Source: Bdellovibrionales bacterium RIFOXYD12_FULL_39_22
GTDB lineage: Bacteria; Bdellovibrionota; Bacteriovoracia; Bacteriovoracales; Bacteriovoracaceae
DNA length: 52,878 nucleotides
Assembly: GCA_001770205.1 (NCBI GenBank)
Contig: MEQL01000013.1
Coordinates: forward strand, 1-52,878
Reading direction: 5' to 3'
In this document: positions 6,577-15,312 of the stretch, piece by piece
How positions within the stretch are numbered: the stretch's first letter is position 1
Layout: each line of letters begins with the position of its first letter
The notes under the pieces: model-generated
Told to the model about the DNA's origin: nothing
Databases searched by the model: none
What the model saw: only the letters and a program-made list of their open reading frames with translations
Made by a program: the position numbers and the translations under genes

Positions 6577-7341
6577 ATGGAGATGGTTGTGAACCTAACG
6601 GTGTTGTTGTTTTTCTTGTTCTTTTTTGGATGTAAGACGGCAGAAGAGATTCAGCGCGAGCAATTAGTTGATTCCTTGGCCGTGCAAATGGTGGAGTCTC
6701 AAAAAATTAATGCCGACTCATCAGTTAAATTGCAAAGTATTGAAGAACTGATCACCCAGCTACGCGGATCATTGGAACAAAGTAGTTATGCTCAACGAAC
6801 GGCAATGCAAACAGAAATTCAAAATATAAATGAAGATATAGTATTACTAAAAGAAGAAAACAAAACACTGCAAGATGCCCTTGAAGACCTAAAAAAAGAT
6901 CTCGTCGAACAAAAAAAATATATAACCCAAGTTTTAAATTCACTTAATAAAATTTCTGCTCCTCGGACATCCTCCTATGATCAGGCAATTGCTAATTATA
7001 AAAGTGGTAAATATAAAACTGCCAAAGGTGAAATTTTAGCACTCCTTGAAGACAAAAGTATCACTGGTGATCGCCTTGCCAGACTCTATCACAATCTGGG
7101 CATGATTGAGTATTTTCAAAAAAATTATCAAAATGCTCTTGTCTATTTCAGTAAACTTTTTACAGACTTCCCCAACGCTTCTTATAACTCCAATGGCCTT
7201 CTCTATCTTGGAAAATCATTTTTAGAATTGAATAAAAAAGAAGAGGCAGCACAAACCTTTAATGAACTCATGTCAAAATACCCAAAATCTGAATCTGCCC
7301 GGAAAGCAAAAGCTCTATTGGCGCAACATAATACCCAGTGA
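6577..7341 (+). CDS. CpoB/YbgF-like coiled-coil TPR lipoprotein
   Basis: A 254-residue protein with a lipoprotein signal (FLFFFGC, C19). A long coiled coil follows at about residues 35-125 (IEELITQLRGSLEQ, DIVLLKEENKTLQDALEDLKKDL). Three TPRs occupy about residues 130-250 (YDQAIANYKSGKYKTAKGEI, YHNLGMIEYFQKNYQNALVYF, LLYLGKSFLELNKKEEAAQTF). This is the architecture of CpoB, which coordinates the Tol-Pal machine with peptidoglycan synthesis, and the position after pal agrees. It is predicted to be lipid-anchored, unlike E. coli CpoB. A GTG at 6589 has a better ribosome binding site (GGAG) than the ATG at 6577. Confidence 0.82.
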   Translation: MEMVVNLTVLLFFLFFFGCKTAEEIQREQLVDSLAVQMVESQKINADSSVKLQSIEELITQLRGSLEQSSYAQRTAMQTEIQNINEDIVLLKEENKTLQDALEDLKKDLVEQKKYITQVLNSLNKISAPRTSSYDQAIANYKSGKYKTAKGEILALLEDKSITGDRLARLYHNLGMIEYFQKNYQNALVYFSKLFTDFPNASYNSNGLLYLGKSFLELNKKEEAAQTFNELMSKYPKSESARKAKALLAQHNTQ

Positions 7342-8660
7342 TGAATTATAAATTTTATATCTTTTTTATACTATCAATTACATCTTTAACCAGCTGCTCA
7401 AATTTTATTAATTTTATCGATGATGGCCACGTAGTATCAACTGCTCAATCTCCCCAAACCCTTTCGCTTATTTTCTCGCATAACATCAATGGCCAATTGC
7501 TCTCTTGTAATTGTGGAGAAAATGCCTTGGGCGGCATTGCACAGATTGCTGCTAAGTTTAATTTTATCCGCCAAAATAGTGACAAGGTACTCTATGTAGA
7601 TACGGGAGATGCACTTTTTTCATCACCGCAGATGAGTATGACATTTGAAAAATCTGCACTCTACTCTGCAGAAAATATTTTACAATCCTTTAAACTGTTA
7701 GGCCTAAATCTTTTTCTTCCTGGAGATAACGATTTCGCTGCAGGAACTTCCATTTTGGAAAAAATAGAAAAACAAACCAGTGCTCTGACAGTCATTTCTA
7801 ATTTGGCCAGTGACTCCAAAATTTTAAAACAAAATGTTGCCTGGCATAAATACGATTCAGGAGCTAGTCGAATCTATTTCATGGGCATTATCGAACCATC
7901 ACTTCTTACTTCAAGTAATCGCCATTTCCTCACCGACCCATTTTCTGCAATTGCTCAGGCCCTGCAACAAATCGAAAATGATGGATATGACGCAAAGAAC
8001 CCTTTCCAACGACTTATACTATTATCACATAGCGGAATCGACTTTGATAAAACGCTCCCTTTGCTTTTTCCTCAAATAGATTGGATTATTGGTGCCCATT
8101 CTCAGTCACACACAACAACTCCTCTTAAGATTGGAAATACCCAAATCGTACAAGTTTTATCCAAGGGACAACATCTCGGGGAAATTCAGATGAACCTCGC
8201 CAGTGGAAAAAATGATGATCACTTTATCACTCATGAAGTCCGTGAGGAACATGTTATAAAATATATTGATCATCCCATGATTGAATTTGAGCAACGCTAC
8301 AAGGAAAATATTACTAAAATTCAGAAAGAAGAAATCTTAAAAACGGCTCCCACTATTTCTTACATGGAAAAAATGAGTGAAGAAAATTTGAAAGAATGCC
8401 AAGACTGTCATCAAACACAGATAAGTTTTTGGCAAAAAAGTAAACATCGAAATCTTCCCAATTTATGTCTGGCCTGTCACCAGTTAGACGATGGCCACCC
8501 TTTTAACGTAAAAAACTCGCCCCAAGGGCCGGAGATTTTAGAAGAAAAATCATTAGAGCGCAAAAATAGATGTCTTAACTGTCATCCCAAAGATAGCGCT
8601 CTGCCTGATAAAAAATTTCAAGAACGACTGCACAAAGTGGCCTGTCCTTCTGCGAACTGA
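7338..8660 (+). CDS. Periplasmic metallophosphatase-like lipoprotein with C-terminal triheme cytochrome domain
   Basis: A 440-residue lipoprotein (SLTSC, C20). Residues 40-290 resemble the calcineurin-like N-domain of UshA/SoxB-type 5'-nucleotidases: FSHNINGQLLSC, VLYVDTGDALF, LFLPGDNDFAAG for the usual GNHEF, LLSHSGIDFD and DWIIGAHSQSH. A CNCGxxxxGG cysteine cluster sits beside the first motif, where the family normally has metal-ligand or loop residues. Residues 355-440 carry three c-type heme sites (CQDCH, CLACH, CLNCH). A redox-linked phosphoesterase or scaffold is plausible. It overlaps the preceding gene by four bases (ATGA). Confidence 0.8.
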   Translation: MMNYKFYIFFILSITSLTSCSNFINFIDDGHVVSTAQSPQTLSLIFSHNINGQLLSCNCGENALGGIAQIAAKFNFIRQNSDKVLYVDTGDALFSSPQMSMTFEKSALYSAENILQSFKLLGLNLFLPGDNDFAAGTSILEKIEKQTSALTVISNLASDSKILKQNVAWHKYDSGASRIYFMGIIEPSLLTSSNRHFLTDPFSAIAQALQQIENDGYDAKNPFQRLILLSHSGIDFDKTLPLLFPQIDWIIGAHSQSHTTTPLKIGNTQIVQVLSKGQHLGEIQMNLASGKNDDHFITHEVREEHVIKYIDHPMIEFEQRYKENITKIQKEEILKTAPTISYMEKMSEENLKECQDCHQTQISFWQKSKHRNLPNLCLACHQLDDGHPFNVKNSPQGPEILEEKSLERKNRCLNCHPKDSALPDKKFQERLHKVACPSAN

Positions 8661-8692
8661 CAACTTGATTGAAAAAGGTTATGGATGTTGCT

Positions 8693-9754
8693 ATGAAAGT
8701 CTTAGGAATTGAAACAAGTTGTGATGATACTTCCATTGCCATCATTGAGTACACTAATGACTCTAAGGCAAAAATTTTAGCACATCAGAGTTTTTCTCAG
8801 GAATTTATCTTACAAAAATGGGGAGGAGTTGTTCCTGAAATTGCCGCTCGCAATCATCTGGAAAAAATTGCTCCTCTTCTGGATAGCTCTTTTCAAAAAG
8901 CTTCGCTAACTCCTTCCGATCTTGATCTTATCGGTGTTACCACTCACCCCGGACTCTTAGGTCCACTACTAACTGGTATTAACGCTGCTAAAACGATTGC
9001 TATGCTACACGAAAAACCCATAGTGGCCATAAATCATTTACATGCGCATCTAGAGGCCATTTTTTTGGCCACGGAGATAAACTATCCATATCTGGGCATG
9101 CTAGTAAGTGGCGGCAATAGTCAGTTTTTCCTGGTAACGGCCAGTAATAATTTTCAGTTGCTGGGGGGAACGATTGATGATGCGGCCGGCGAGGCCTTTG
9201 ACAAGGGAGCAAAATTAATGGGGTTGGGCTATCCTGGTGGCCGAATCATTGATACCTTGGCACAAGCTGGAGATAGATCTAAATATAAATTTCCCATCGG
9301 ATTACAACATAGCAAAGAAATAAATCTAAGCTTCTCTGGAGTAAAAACGGCATTACGACTATTTTTAGAGAAAAATCCCAGCTTTGTTTTTTCAGGTGAT
9401 CCCAATAACATAGAACCATCACACATTTCACAAGATATAAAAGATCTTGCTGCTTCTTACCAAGAATCAATTATTGAGGCCTTGAAACTAAAATTAAAAA
9501 TTGCTTGCGATAAAATAACTGATTGGCGCCAACTACCAATAGTAGTTGGTGGGGGTGTTGCCTGCAACGGACGACTACGCTCTGTTCTTTCTAAAAATTT
9601 TTCTAATGTTCACTTTGTCCCTCCTGCATTTTGCACAGATAATGGAGCTATGATCGCTAACTATGCCTATCGCATTCGTCAACATGCACTACCAATGCCG
9701 ACATGCTTAGAGTTAGATGCCGGAGATGGGGCCAATCAAGAGTCATCGCCATGA
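8693..9754 (+). CDS. tsaD: tRNA N6-adenosine threonylcarbamoyltransferase TsaD
   Basis: Transfers threonylcarbamoyl to A37 of ANN-decoding tRNAs. Family signatures are clear: KVLGIETSCDDTS at the N-terminus, the metal-binding HLHAHLE, LVSGGNS, GEAFDKGAKLMGLGYPGG, and VGGGVACNGRLR near the C-terminus. The start at 8693 gives the usual MKVLGIETSCDD. ATG 8681 or TTG 8669 would add 4 or 8 residues and cannot be excluded, because an AAAAAGG precedes 8681. The stop overlaps the rsmA start (ATGA), so tsaD-rsmA-smpB form an RNA-maturation operon. Confidence 0.95.
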   Translation: MKVLGIETSCDDTSIAIIEYTNDSKAKILAHQSFSQEFILQKWGGVVPEIAARNHLEKIAPLLDSSFQKASLTPSDLDLIGVTTHPGLLGPLLTGINAAKTIAMLHEKPIVAINHLHAHLEAIFLATEINYPYLGMLVSGGNSQFFLVTASNNFQLLGGTIDDAAGEAFDKGAKLMGLGYPGGRIIDTLAQAGDRSKYKFPIGLQHSKEINLSFSGVKTALRLFLEKNPSFVFSGDPNNIEPSHISQDIKDLAASYQESIIEALKLKLKIACDKITDWRQLPIVVGGGVACNGRLRSVLSKNFSNVHFVPPAFCTDNGAMIANYAYRIRQHALPMPTCLELDAGDGANQESSP

Positions 9755-10608
9755 GCTTTAAAAAAGATAAAATTTCTCGTTTCCCGCAAGCAAAAAAGGA
9801 ATTAGGCCAACACTTTCTTAATGACCAAAGCATAATTGTCAAAATCTGTGACAATTTTAAAAATGAGGCAGAAGCAATTATTGAAATCGGCCCAGGCCCG
9901 GGCGTTTTGACTGCTAAATTGGCCGCGCACTCTCTCCCTTTTTTTGTTGTAGAAAAAGATCACTCTTTTTCTGATCGCCTTTTGGAAATTATCTCCGATC
10001 GTCAAATTTTTTTTGCAGATGCCCTAGAACTAGATTTGGATAAATTGATTCAAAAAAATTTTAATGAGAATAATAAAATATGGCTGGTATCAAACCTCCC
10101 TTACAACGTAAGTGTCCCTCTTTTAATCAAATTCACAAAAATTAAGTCAATTAAATTTTTAACACTGATGTTTCAAAAAGAGGTTGCCGAAAAAATAGTT
10201 CCTACTCATTTTGCCCTTAAAAACTCTGCCGGTTCATTAAATATTCTTACAGAAAATTTTTTTGAAAAAAAAATTCTCTGTAAGGTTGCACCTGGATCCT
10301 TTATACCACCTCCTCAAGTGGAATCCGCTGTTATTAGTTTTACTAGAAAAGAATCGCCCCTCATCGCTTACGACGAATTTAATATGTTTGAAAATTTTTT
10401 ACGCAAACTTTTTGCCTTTAAGCGCAAGCAGCTTTTTTCTGTACTACGTAGCTTTTATCCATTAGAAAAGGTTGAGATGGCCTTGGTGCAAAATAGCATT
10501 GATAAAAAAGTTCGTGCCGAAACGTTGACATTCTCTCAAGTGACTGATCTATTTTTATCTATACGAAACATGATCAACTTAAAAGAAAGCGATAAAAGAG
10601 AAAAATAA
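9751..10608 (+). CDS. rsmA: 16S rRNA (adenine1518/1519-N6) dimethyltransferase RsmA (KsgA)
   Basis: A SAM-dependent dimethylase for the two adenines in helix 45 of 16S rRNA. It shows KELGQHFLND (N-terminal signature), motif I EIGPGPGVLT, the catalytic NLPYNVSVPLL motif IV, and the C-terminal RKLFAFKRKQL helix. I chose the ATG at 9751 because it creates the ATGA overlap with tsaD and fits family length (about 285 residues). The longer frame from 9703 would add 16 residues of out-of-frame tsaD sequence. The smpB start is one base after its stop. Confidence 0.95.
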   Translation: MSFKKDKISRFPQAKKELGQHFLNDQSIIVKICDNFKNEAEAIIEIGPGPGVLTAKLAAHSLPFFVVEKDHSFSDRLLEIISDRQIFFADALELDLDKLIQKNFNENNKIWLVSNLPYNVSVPLLIKFTKIKSIKFLTLMFQKEVAEKIVPTHFALKNSAGSLNILTENFFEKKILCKVAPGSFIPPPQVESAVISFTRKESPLIAYDEFNMFENFLRKLFAFKRKQLFSVLRSFYPLEKVEMALVQNSIDKKVRAETLTFSQVTDLFLSIRNMINLKESDKREK

Positions 10609-10609
10609 A

Positions 10610-11059
10610 ATGGGAATTAAAATTATTAGCAAAAATAAGCGCGCCTCTTTTGACTACTTCCTTCACGATAAGTATGAGGCGGGAATAGTTTTGCGTGGCA
10701 CAGAGGTTAAAAGCTTACGGGCCGGCAAGGTATCATTATCGGAGTCCTTTATTTCTATCGATGCCAACTACGAAATTTGGATTGTTAATATGCTGATCTC
10801 TCATTATGAATTTGGAAATATAAATAATCATCAAGAAAGTCGTAAGCGAAAACTTCTTTTGAACAAACAGGAAATTGTTAAGATTGAACATACTATAAAA
10901 ACAGATGGAATGACGCTTGTCCCTTTGGCCATCTACTTCAAAAACTCTACGGTAAAAATTGAATTTGCGCTGGGTAAAGGGAAAAAACATTTTGATAAGC
11001 GCGCGGATAATGCCCAAAAAGATGTTAAGCGAAAAATCCAGCGCGGAGACTATGACTAG
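10610..11059 (+). CDS. smpB: SsrA-binding protein SmpB
   Basis: The partner of tmRNA in trans-translation. The 149 residues show NKRASFDYFLHDKYEAGIVLRGTEVKSLRAG, SLSESFISI, PLAIYFKNSTVKIEFALGKGKKHFDKR and a basic C-terminal tail (KRKIQRGDYD) that occupies the decoding centre. Length and all conserved blocks are normal. It begins one base after rsmA and is the last clearly identifiable member of this operon. The tmRNA gene itself is not in the window. Confidence 0.97.
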   Translation: MGIKIISKNKRASFDYFLHDKYEAGIVLRGTEVKSLRAGKVSLSESFISIDANYEIWIVNMLISHYEFGNINNHQESRKRKLLLNKQEIVKIEHTIKTDGMTLVPLAIYFKNSTVKIEFALGKGKKHFDKRADNAQKDVKRKIQRGDYD

Positions 11060-11071
11060 GAGACCTCCTTT

Positions 11072-11554
11072 ATGCAAAGTTTTTATGCGAAATTTTATGA
11101 AAAAGTTGGAGAGGAAAAATTCAAGCTCATCTCGATTTTTTTCTGCATATTTGGGGACGTCCTGGTTGCCAGTTATATTTATGGCCGCTTAAATAACTAT
11201 CCTGTTTTTGTTGAAATAATGAAAAAAATGATTGCTACTCGCGATCCTTCTTTTGATGTTGGCACTATCCCGGCCAATATAATGGCAGAGCAATTTCAAC
11301 TTATAATAAATGTATCGCTTACTATGTTGGCCAGTGCGGTTTTGTTTCATCTCGTCATGTACGCCTTCTATTACGCAAATAAATCTTTTGCTCGTGGATA
11401 TTTCAAACTTTTAATTTGGGTTGGTTCTGTTAGTTTTTTCTTCGCCGGAATATCTTTAATTTCTGACAATCCTTTGGCCTCTATTGGATTTATTGTTCAA
11501 TCTTTTTTCTATTCGTATAACATAATGGGAATTCGCTATTTCGCACAGAAATAA
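11072..11554 (+). CDS. Four-helix membrane protein of unknown function
   Basis: A 160-residue protein with predicted membrane spans at about residues 18-38, 70-95, 105-125 and 130-155, and no conserved charged pairs within them. It has a good ribosome binding site (TAGGAG) and follows smpB by 12 bases, so it may share the transcript. I do not recognise the family. The 28 bases separating it from the convergent Ehr operon contain no hairpin. Confidence 0.7.
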   Translation: MQSFYAKFYEKVGEEKFKLISIFFCIFGDVLVASYIYGRLNNYPVFVEIMKKMIATRDPSFDVGTIPANIMAEQFQLIINVSLTMLASAVLFHLVMYAFYYANKSFARGYFKLLIWVGSVSFFFAGISLISDNPLASIGFIVQSFFYSYNIMGIRYFAQK

Positions 11555-11582
11555 TCATGGTTTCTGAAATGGACCAATTAAA

Positions 11583-12326
11583 TTAACGCCCAAGCAATCC
11601 TAATACCCCATTGATAAAGGCCAAAGGGTGAATTGCACAACCAGGAACATAAAGCACCGGCCTGATCTGTTCAAGGAAGCGACGATCTAGAGCATCTGAA
11701 TCTTTATAGAGTCCGCCAGTGATTGCACACGCCCCAACAGCAATAACAAATTTGGGATCCGGCATTCCTTCATAGGCCAACTCTAAGGCCTCGGCCATAT
11801 TTTCAGAAATAGGGCCACTAATAACTAGGCCATCCGCATGGCGAGGAGAGGCAACAAATTCAATTCCAAAGCGGCCCATATCGAAGTTAACGTTACCGGC
11901 GGCATTTAATTCCAATTCACAGCCGTTGCACCCTCCGGCGGAAACAGAGCGAAGCTTCAGGGAGCGGCCAAATATTTTTTTTATAGCATCATTAGCGCGT
12001 ACTTGAAGGCCTGTTATTTTTTCATCAACAATCAAACCCTCCAGTGAGTCTGAAGATATTTTATAATTTTCGCTGAAGCTAATTTTTTTCTGAGGACAAG
12101 CGGCCGCGCAATCATTACAAAAAACACAAAGTCCTAAATCCATTCGCAGTGGCCCTGTTGCAATAGCGCCACTAACCGGACAGGCCTCCATACAGACATT
12201 GCAAGTATTGGGGCAAGTAGTTGGAGAAAATTGTGGAAGGCCACGAAATCCTCGCGGCAAAGCGCCTTTTACATCTGGTACAAACTGTTTACCTTGTGAA
12301 ATTTTCACCCGAAGTGTTTTTAGCAT
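11583..12326 (-). CDS. Ehr complex: fusion of a 2x[4Fe-4S] ferredoxin and a NuoB/HycG-like small subunit
   Basis: A 247-residue protein joining two subunits that are separate in most relatives. Residues about 35-85 hold two ferredoxin sites (CPNTCNVCMEACP and CVFCNDCAAACP), like HycF/HyfH/NuoI. Residues about 125-247 are the small subunit with cysteines for the proximal [4Fe-4S] cluster: GGCNGCELE, GACAITGG and PGCAIHP. The CxxC spacing is hydrogenase-like, whereas NuoB has a CC pair. It is the last gene of the minus-strand operon, 17 bases after the large subunit, with a GAGG ribosome binding site. It should carry electrons along the peripheral arm of the complex. Confidence 0.88.
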   Translation of the reverse strand: MLKTLRVKISQGKQFVPDVKGALPRGFRGLPQFSPTTCPNTCNVCMEACPVSGAIATGPLRMDLGLCVFCNDCAAACPQKKISFSENYKISSDSLEGLIVDEKITGLQVRANDAIKKIFGRSLKLRSVSAGGCNGCELELNAAGNVNFDMGRFGIEFVASPRHADGLVISGPISENMAEALELAYEGMPDPKFVIAVGACAITGGLYKDSDALDRRFLEQIRPVLYVPGCAIHPLAFINGVLGLLGR

Positions 12327-12343
12327 TACATCCTCTTATAAAA

Positions 12344-13849
12344 TCACAAATCATTTCCACAGTAGGAAAGATCAAAACTTTTATTACAAATAGGAAAATC
12401 TGAAATCTCATTACCTCGCAAAGATTGCGCTAAAGCAAACCAATTGCGAATCGAAGGATCTTGTACCTTGTAGTGAGCAAGTTTTCCAGAAGGGCCGGTC
12501 TCGAGATAATGCATAACCTCACCTCTCCATCCTTCAATCAGTGAAATGGCATACGCATTACTCTGCGGCGCCTTTAATTCTATTTTTAATTGTAACTTCC
12601 AATCTTTTCTTTCCATTTCATCGAAAGCAGAATTAATCCAATACAAAGATTCATTAATTTCTCGAATACGTAAACAAGCGCGGGCCCAACAATCACCACT
12701 TTCTTCTATCATGGCAACAATTGGCAATTTATCATATGGCGCATTACTGCTGGCAAAATTTTGTCGCAAATCCAGCACTACACCTGACATACGTGCGGCC
12801 ATTCCTACTGCTCCAATATCTATGGCCACTTCCTTTGTAACCACACCTACTCCGCAAAAACGATTTGCCACTAGCTTTGAAGATAAAAATAGATCATTTA
12901 TTTTATCAATGTCTTGCTTAAAAGAAGAAAGAATTATCCTCACTTCGTCTATGAGTGATTTTGTTATAGGTGACCGAACCTCTCCCGGGCGCAACCATCC
13001 TCGACCAAAACGACTTCCTCCTAAGCGCATAGAGGTATTAATTATGGCCGTGCGCAAACGGCCATAGGTCGACCCGCCAGGCAAAAAAGCAATATCGGTG
13101 GAAAGGCCAGAAAGTCCGGCCAAATGCATGGCAATTCTTTCTAACTCCAAAGCAACTCCTCGCACTAACTCAATATCAGCAAGATCGACAATATTAGCAA
13201 CACAAAGATTTTCATAGGCACGACAATAGGCCCAAGTATGAGCAATCGAACTATCACCGGCAATGGTCTCAACAAGAGGTGCCAGTTTGGACATTTCTCC
13301 TCTTAAAAGAAGTGATTCAACATGACGATGTTGATATCCTAATTGAATTTCTAAATGGTGAACCATCTCTCCATAACACATAAAGCGAAAATGTCCTGGC
13401 TCAATTACGCCCGCATGAATGGGGCCAACCCCAACTTCATGAACCTCTTTGCCTTCTAACTTAAAAAAAGGATATTTTTCAAATTGGCCTAAATGGCCGG
13501 ACCCCTTGCGATTTGGATAACGAATTCCTCGCTTCGGCCAGGGATGCTCTTCCGGAGTGATTTTATATTGTTCACAAATTTCACGTTCAAAGCAATGAAA
13601 GGTGGAATATTTTTTTGTAAAAGATGGATAAGTGGAATCACGAGATTTTTTTACACGTAAAACTTGCAGTTTTCCATATCGATCATCTGCCAGTAGTGCG
13701 TTCAAAAAAATTTCTGGAAACCCATAGATCGGACTAGCAAAAAAGCTAACTAATCGCATCCCTCTGGTTAGCATTTCCTCTACTTGATGCTGAAAAACAG
13801 ACATATCCAAGGTGGTGATCTGACTTATCCTTCCAGACAGAATGCTCAT
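12344..13849 (-). CDS. Ehr complex: NuoCD/HycE-like large subunit lacking Ni-Fe ligands
   Basis: Residues 1-130 correspond to NuoC and the rest to NuoD/HycE (IEPGHFRFMCYGEMVHHLEIQLGYQHRHVE is the conserved bridge). Where hydrogenases have RxCGIC, this protein has ETIAGDSSIAHTWAYC. Where they have DPCxxC near the C-terminus it has QDPSIRNWFALAQSLRG. All four nickel-ligand cysteines are therefore missing, the defining trait of Ehr complexes. Start 13849 (ATG, ATGA overlap with the preceding gene) gives 501 residues; an upstream frame extension lies inside the neighbour. The substrate of Ehr complexes is not established. Confidence 0.88.
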   Translation of the reverse strand: MSILSGRISQITTLDMSVFQHQVEEMLTRGMRLVSFFASPIYGFPEIFLNALLADDRYGKLQVLRVKKSRDSTYPSFTKKYSTFHCFEREICEQYKITPEEHPWPKRGIRYPNRKGSGHLGQFEKYPFFKLEGKEVHEVGVGPIHAGVIEPGHFRFMCYGEMVHHLEIQLGYQHRHVESLLLRGEMSKLAPLVETIAGDSSIAHTWAYCRAYENLCVANIVDLADIELVRGVALELERIAMHLAGLSGLSTDIAFLPGGSTYGRLRTAIINTSMRLGGSRFGRGWLRPGEVRSPITKSLIDEVRIILSSFKQDIDKINDLFLSSKLVANRFCGVGVVTKEVAIDIGAVGMAARMSGVVLDLRQNFASSNAPYDKLPIVAMIEESGDCWARACLRIREINESLYWINSAFDEMERKDWKLQLKIELKAPQSNAYAISLIEGWRGEVMHYLETGPSGKLAHYKVQDPSIRNWFALAQSLRGNEISDFPICNKSFDLSYCGNDL

Positions 13850-15312
13850 ACTCCGCCTCCAATAATAGTCGCAATTTTTTGCAACAACTCGTTGGCCCCG
13901 GCCGGAATATAAATACCCATGCTGATAAGCAGCAAAGTAAAGAAAATAATTGGCATTAAGGCGAAAAAAGATTCGGGGGCCGGCGACAATTCTTCTGGCG
14001 GATTTCCCCAAATCATTGGAAAAGTTGTGCGGCCAACTGCTACGAAAACTAATGTCATTAAAAATCCAAAAGAGGCAAACACTGCAAAATATCGTCCATC
14101 AATCATGCTCTTCATGATAAATAATTCTCCAAAAAAACTTCCAAAGGGAGCAAACCCCAACAGCGCAAAAACACCAATTAAAAATGCCCAACCAGTAACC
14201 GGCATGCGTTTAATTAATTTCTTTATTCCGCTCATCTCTTCGGTCTTATATATCGTAAAAATATTCCCGCAGGCCAAAAAGAGCATTGCTTTAACCAATG
14301 TATTACTAATTACATAAATCAATACTCCGTAAGCAGAATCCTTACCCAAACTTAGGCCTAATCCAATAGCGATAACCCCCGCATGATTTATAGACGCATA
14401 CGCAATAAGACGTTTGTAATGTTTTTCGGCAACAATATGCAAGAGTGAAATCAGAATCGAAACAAGTCCAACAGTAATTAAAAAATAACGAACGATAGGA
14501 GATTGCAATGGAGAAAAATATTGCATCACTCGGAAAATCATCACCATCACGACATTAAATTGTACTGCCGACAACATTACAGTGGTTGATTGGGGAGCGC
14601 GATCATAGGCCGCTGGAAGCCAGTTATACATAGGAGCAAGGCCTAACTTTGTTGATATCCCAAAAAATATTAGAACAAGGCCTAAATCTCTCCATGGTTG
14701 TTTTCCTAAAACAGATCCAATACCTGAGAGATCTGTAAAAAAGAAACTAACGCTCTCCATTCCTGGCCGAGCATGTAGGCCCTTGGCAAAACATAAAATT
14801 CCCAGCAATACCAGACCTAAGGCCACTAGTGAAAACATCAGATAGCGCCACGCCGCTTGCAATGATTCCTTGCTTTTTTCGTGAAAAATAAGCGGGGTTA
14901 TGGCCAAAGTGCTGGCCTCTAACAAAATTAGCATAAAAAGCAAATGATTGCTCAAAATAGCAAGTACGGAAATAGAAAAGAAAAAAAGTGTGCGCAAAAC
15001 CAGCTCATGAAGCTTTGTGGTCGTTAAATTATTAACAAGAACTCGATTGTGAATATAAAAGCTGGCCCCTACTAAAACACTAGTAACCAACGCTACAAAT
15101 AAACGGGAGATAGCGTCATCGAGAAATAAATTGTTTGCAAAAGGAATAACATTATCAATTGGATTTTGAAGAAGTATATATGTTGAAGTAACAAAAACCA
15201 AAACAGAAATGAACATAAAAATAATTGAAGAATGAAGTGTGCTTTTTTTCCCTAAGAGTAAAATTAAAAAAATTCCAACGAGTGGAATTGCTGCGCTAAT
15301 AATCGGATCCAT
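13846..15312 (-). CDS. Ehr complex: HyfF/NuoN-like antiporter-type membrane subunit
   Basis: About 488 residues and 14 or so membrane helices of the proton-conducting Mrp/Nuo family: RLFVALVTSVLVGASFYIH, LEASTLAITPLIF, KLGLAPMYNWLPAAYDRAPQSTTVMLSA and HYKRLIAYASINHAGVIAIGLGL match HyfF/HycC-like subunits. The lysine and histidine residues expected in the ion channel are present in those segments. The ATG at 15312 is preferred because of a GGAG ribosome binding site 5 bases upstream. It overlaps the preceding gene by 17 bases and the following gene by four (ATGA). Confidence 0.88.
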   Translation of the reverse strand: MDPIISAAIPLVGIFLILLLGKKSTLHSSIIFMFISVLVFVTSTYILLQNPIDNVIPFANNLFLDDAISRLFVALVTSVLVGASFYIHNRVLVNNLTTTKLHELVLRTLFFFSISVLAILSNHLLFMLILLEASTLAITPLIFHEKSKESLQAAWRYLMFSLVALGLVLLGILCFAKGLHARPGMESVSFFFTDLSGIGSVLGKQPWRDLGLVLIFFGISTKLGLAPMYNWLPAAYDRAPQSTTVMLSAVQFNVVMVMIFRVMQYFSPLQSPIVRYFLITVGLVSILISLLHIVAEKHYKRLIAYASINHAGVIAIGLGLSLGKDSAYGVLIYVISNTLVKAMLFLACGNIFTIYKTEEMSGIKKLIKRMPVTGWAFLIGVFALLGFAPFGSFFGELFIMKSMIDGRYFAVFASFGFLMTLVFVAVGRTTFPMIWGNPPEELSPAPESFFALMPIIFFTLLLISMGIYIPAGANELLQKIATIIGGGV

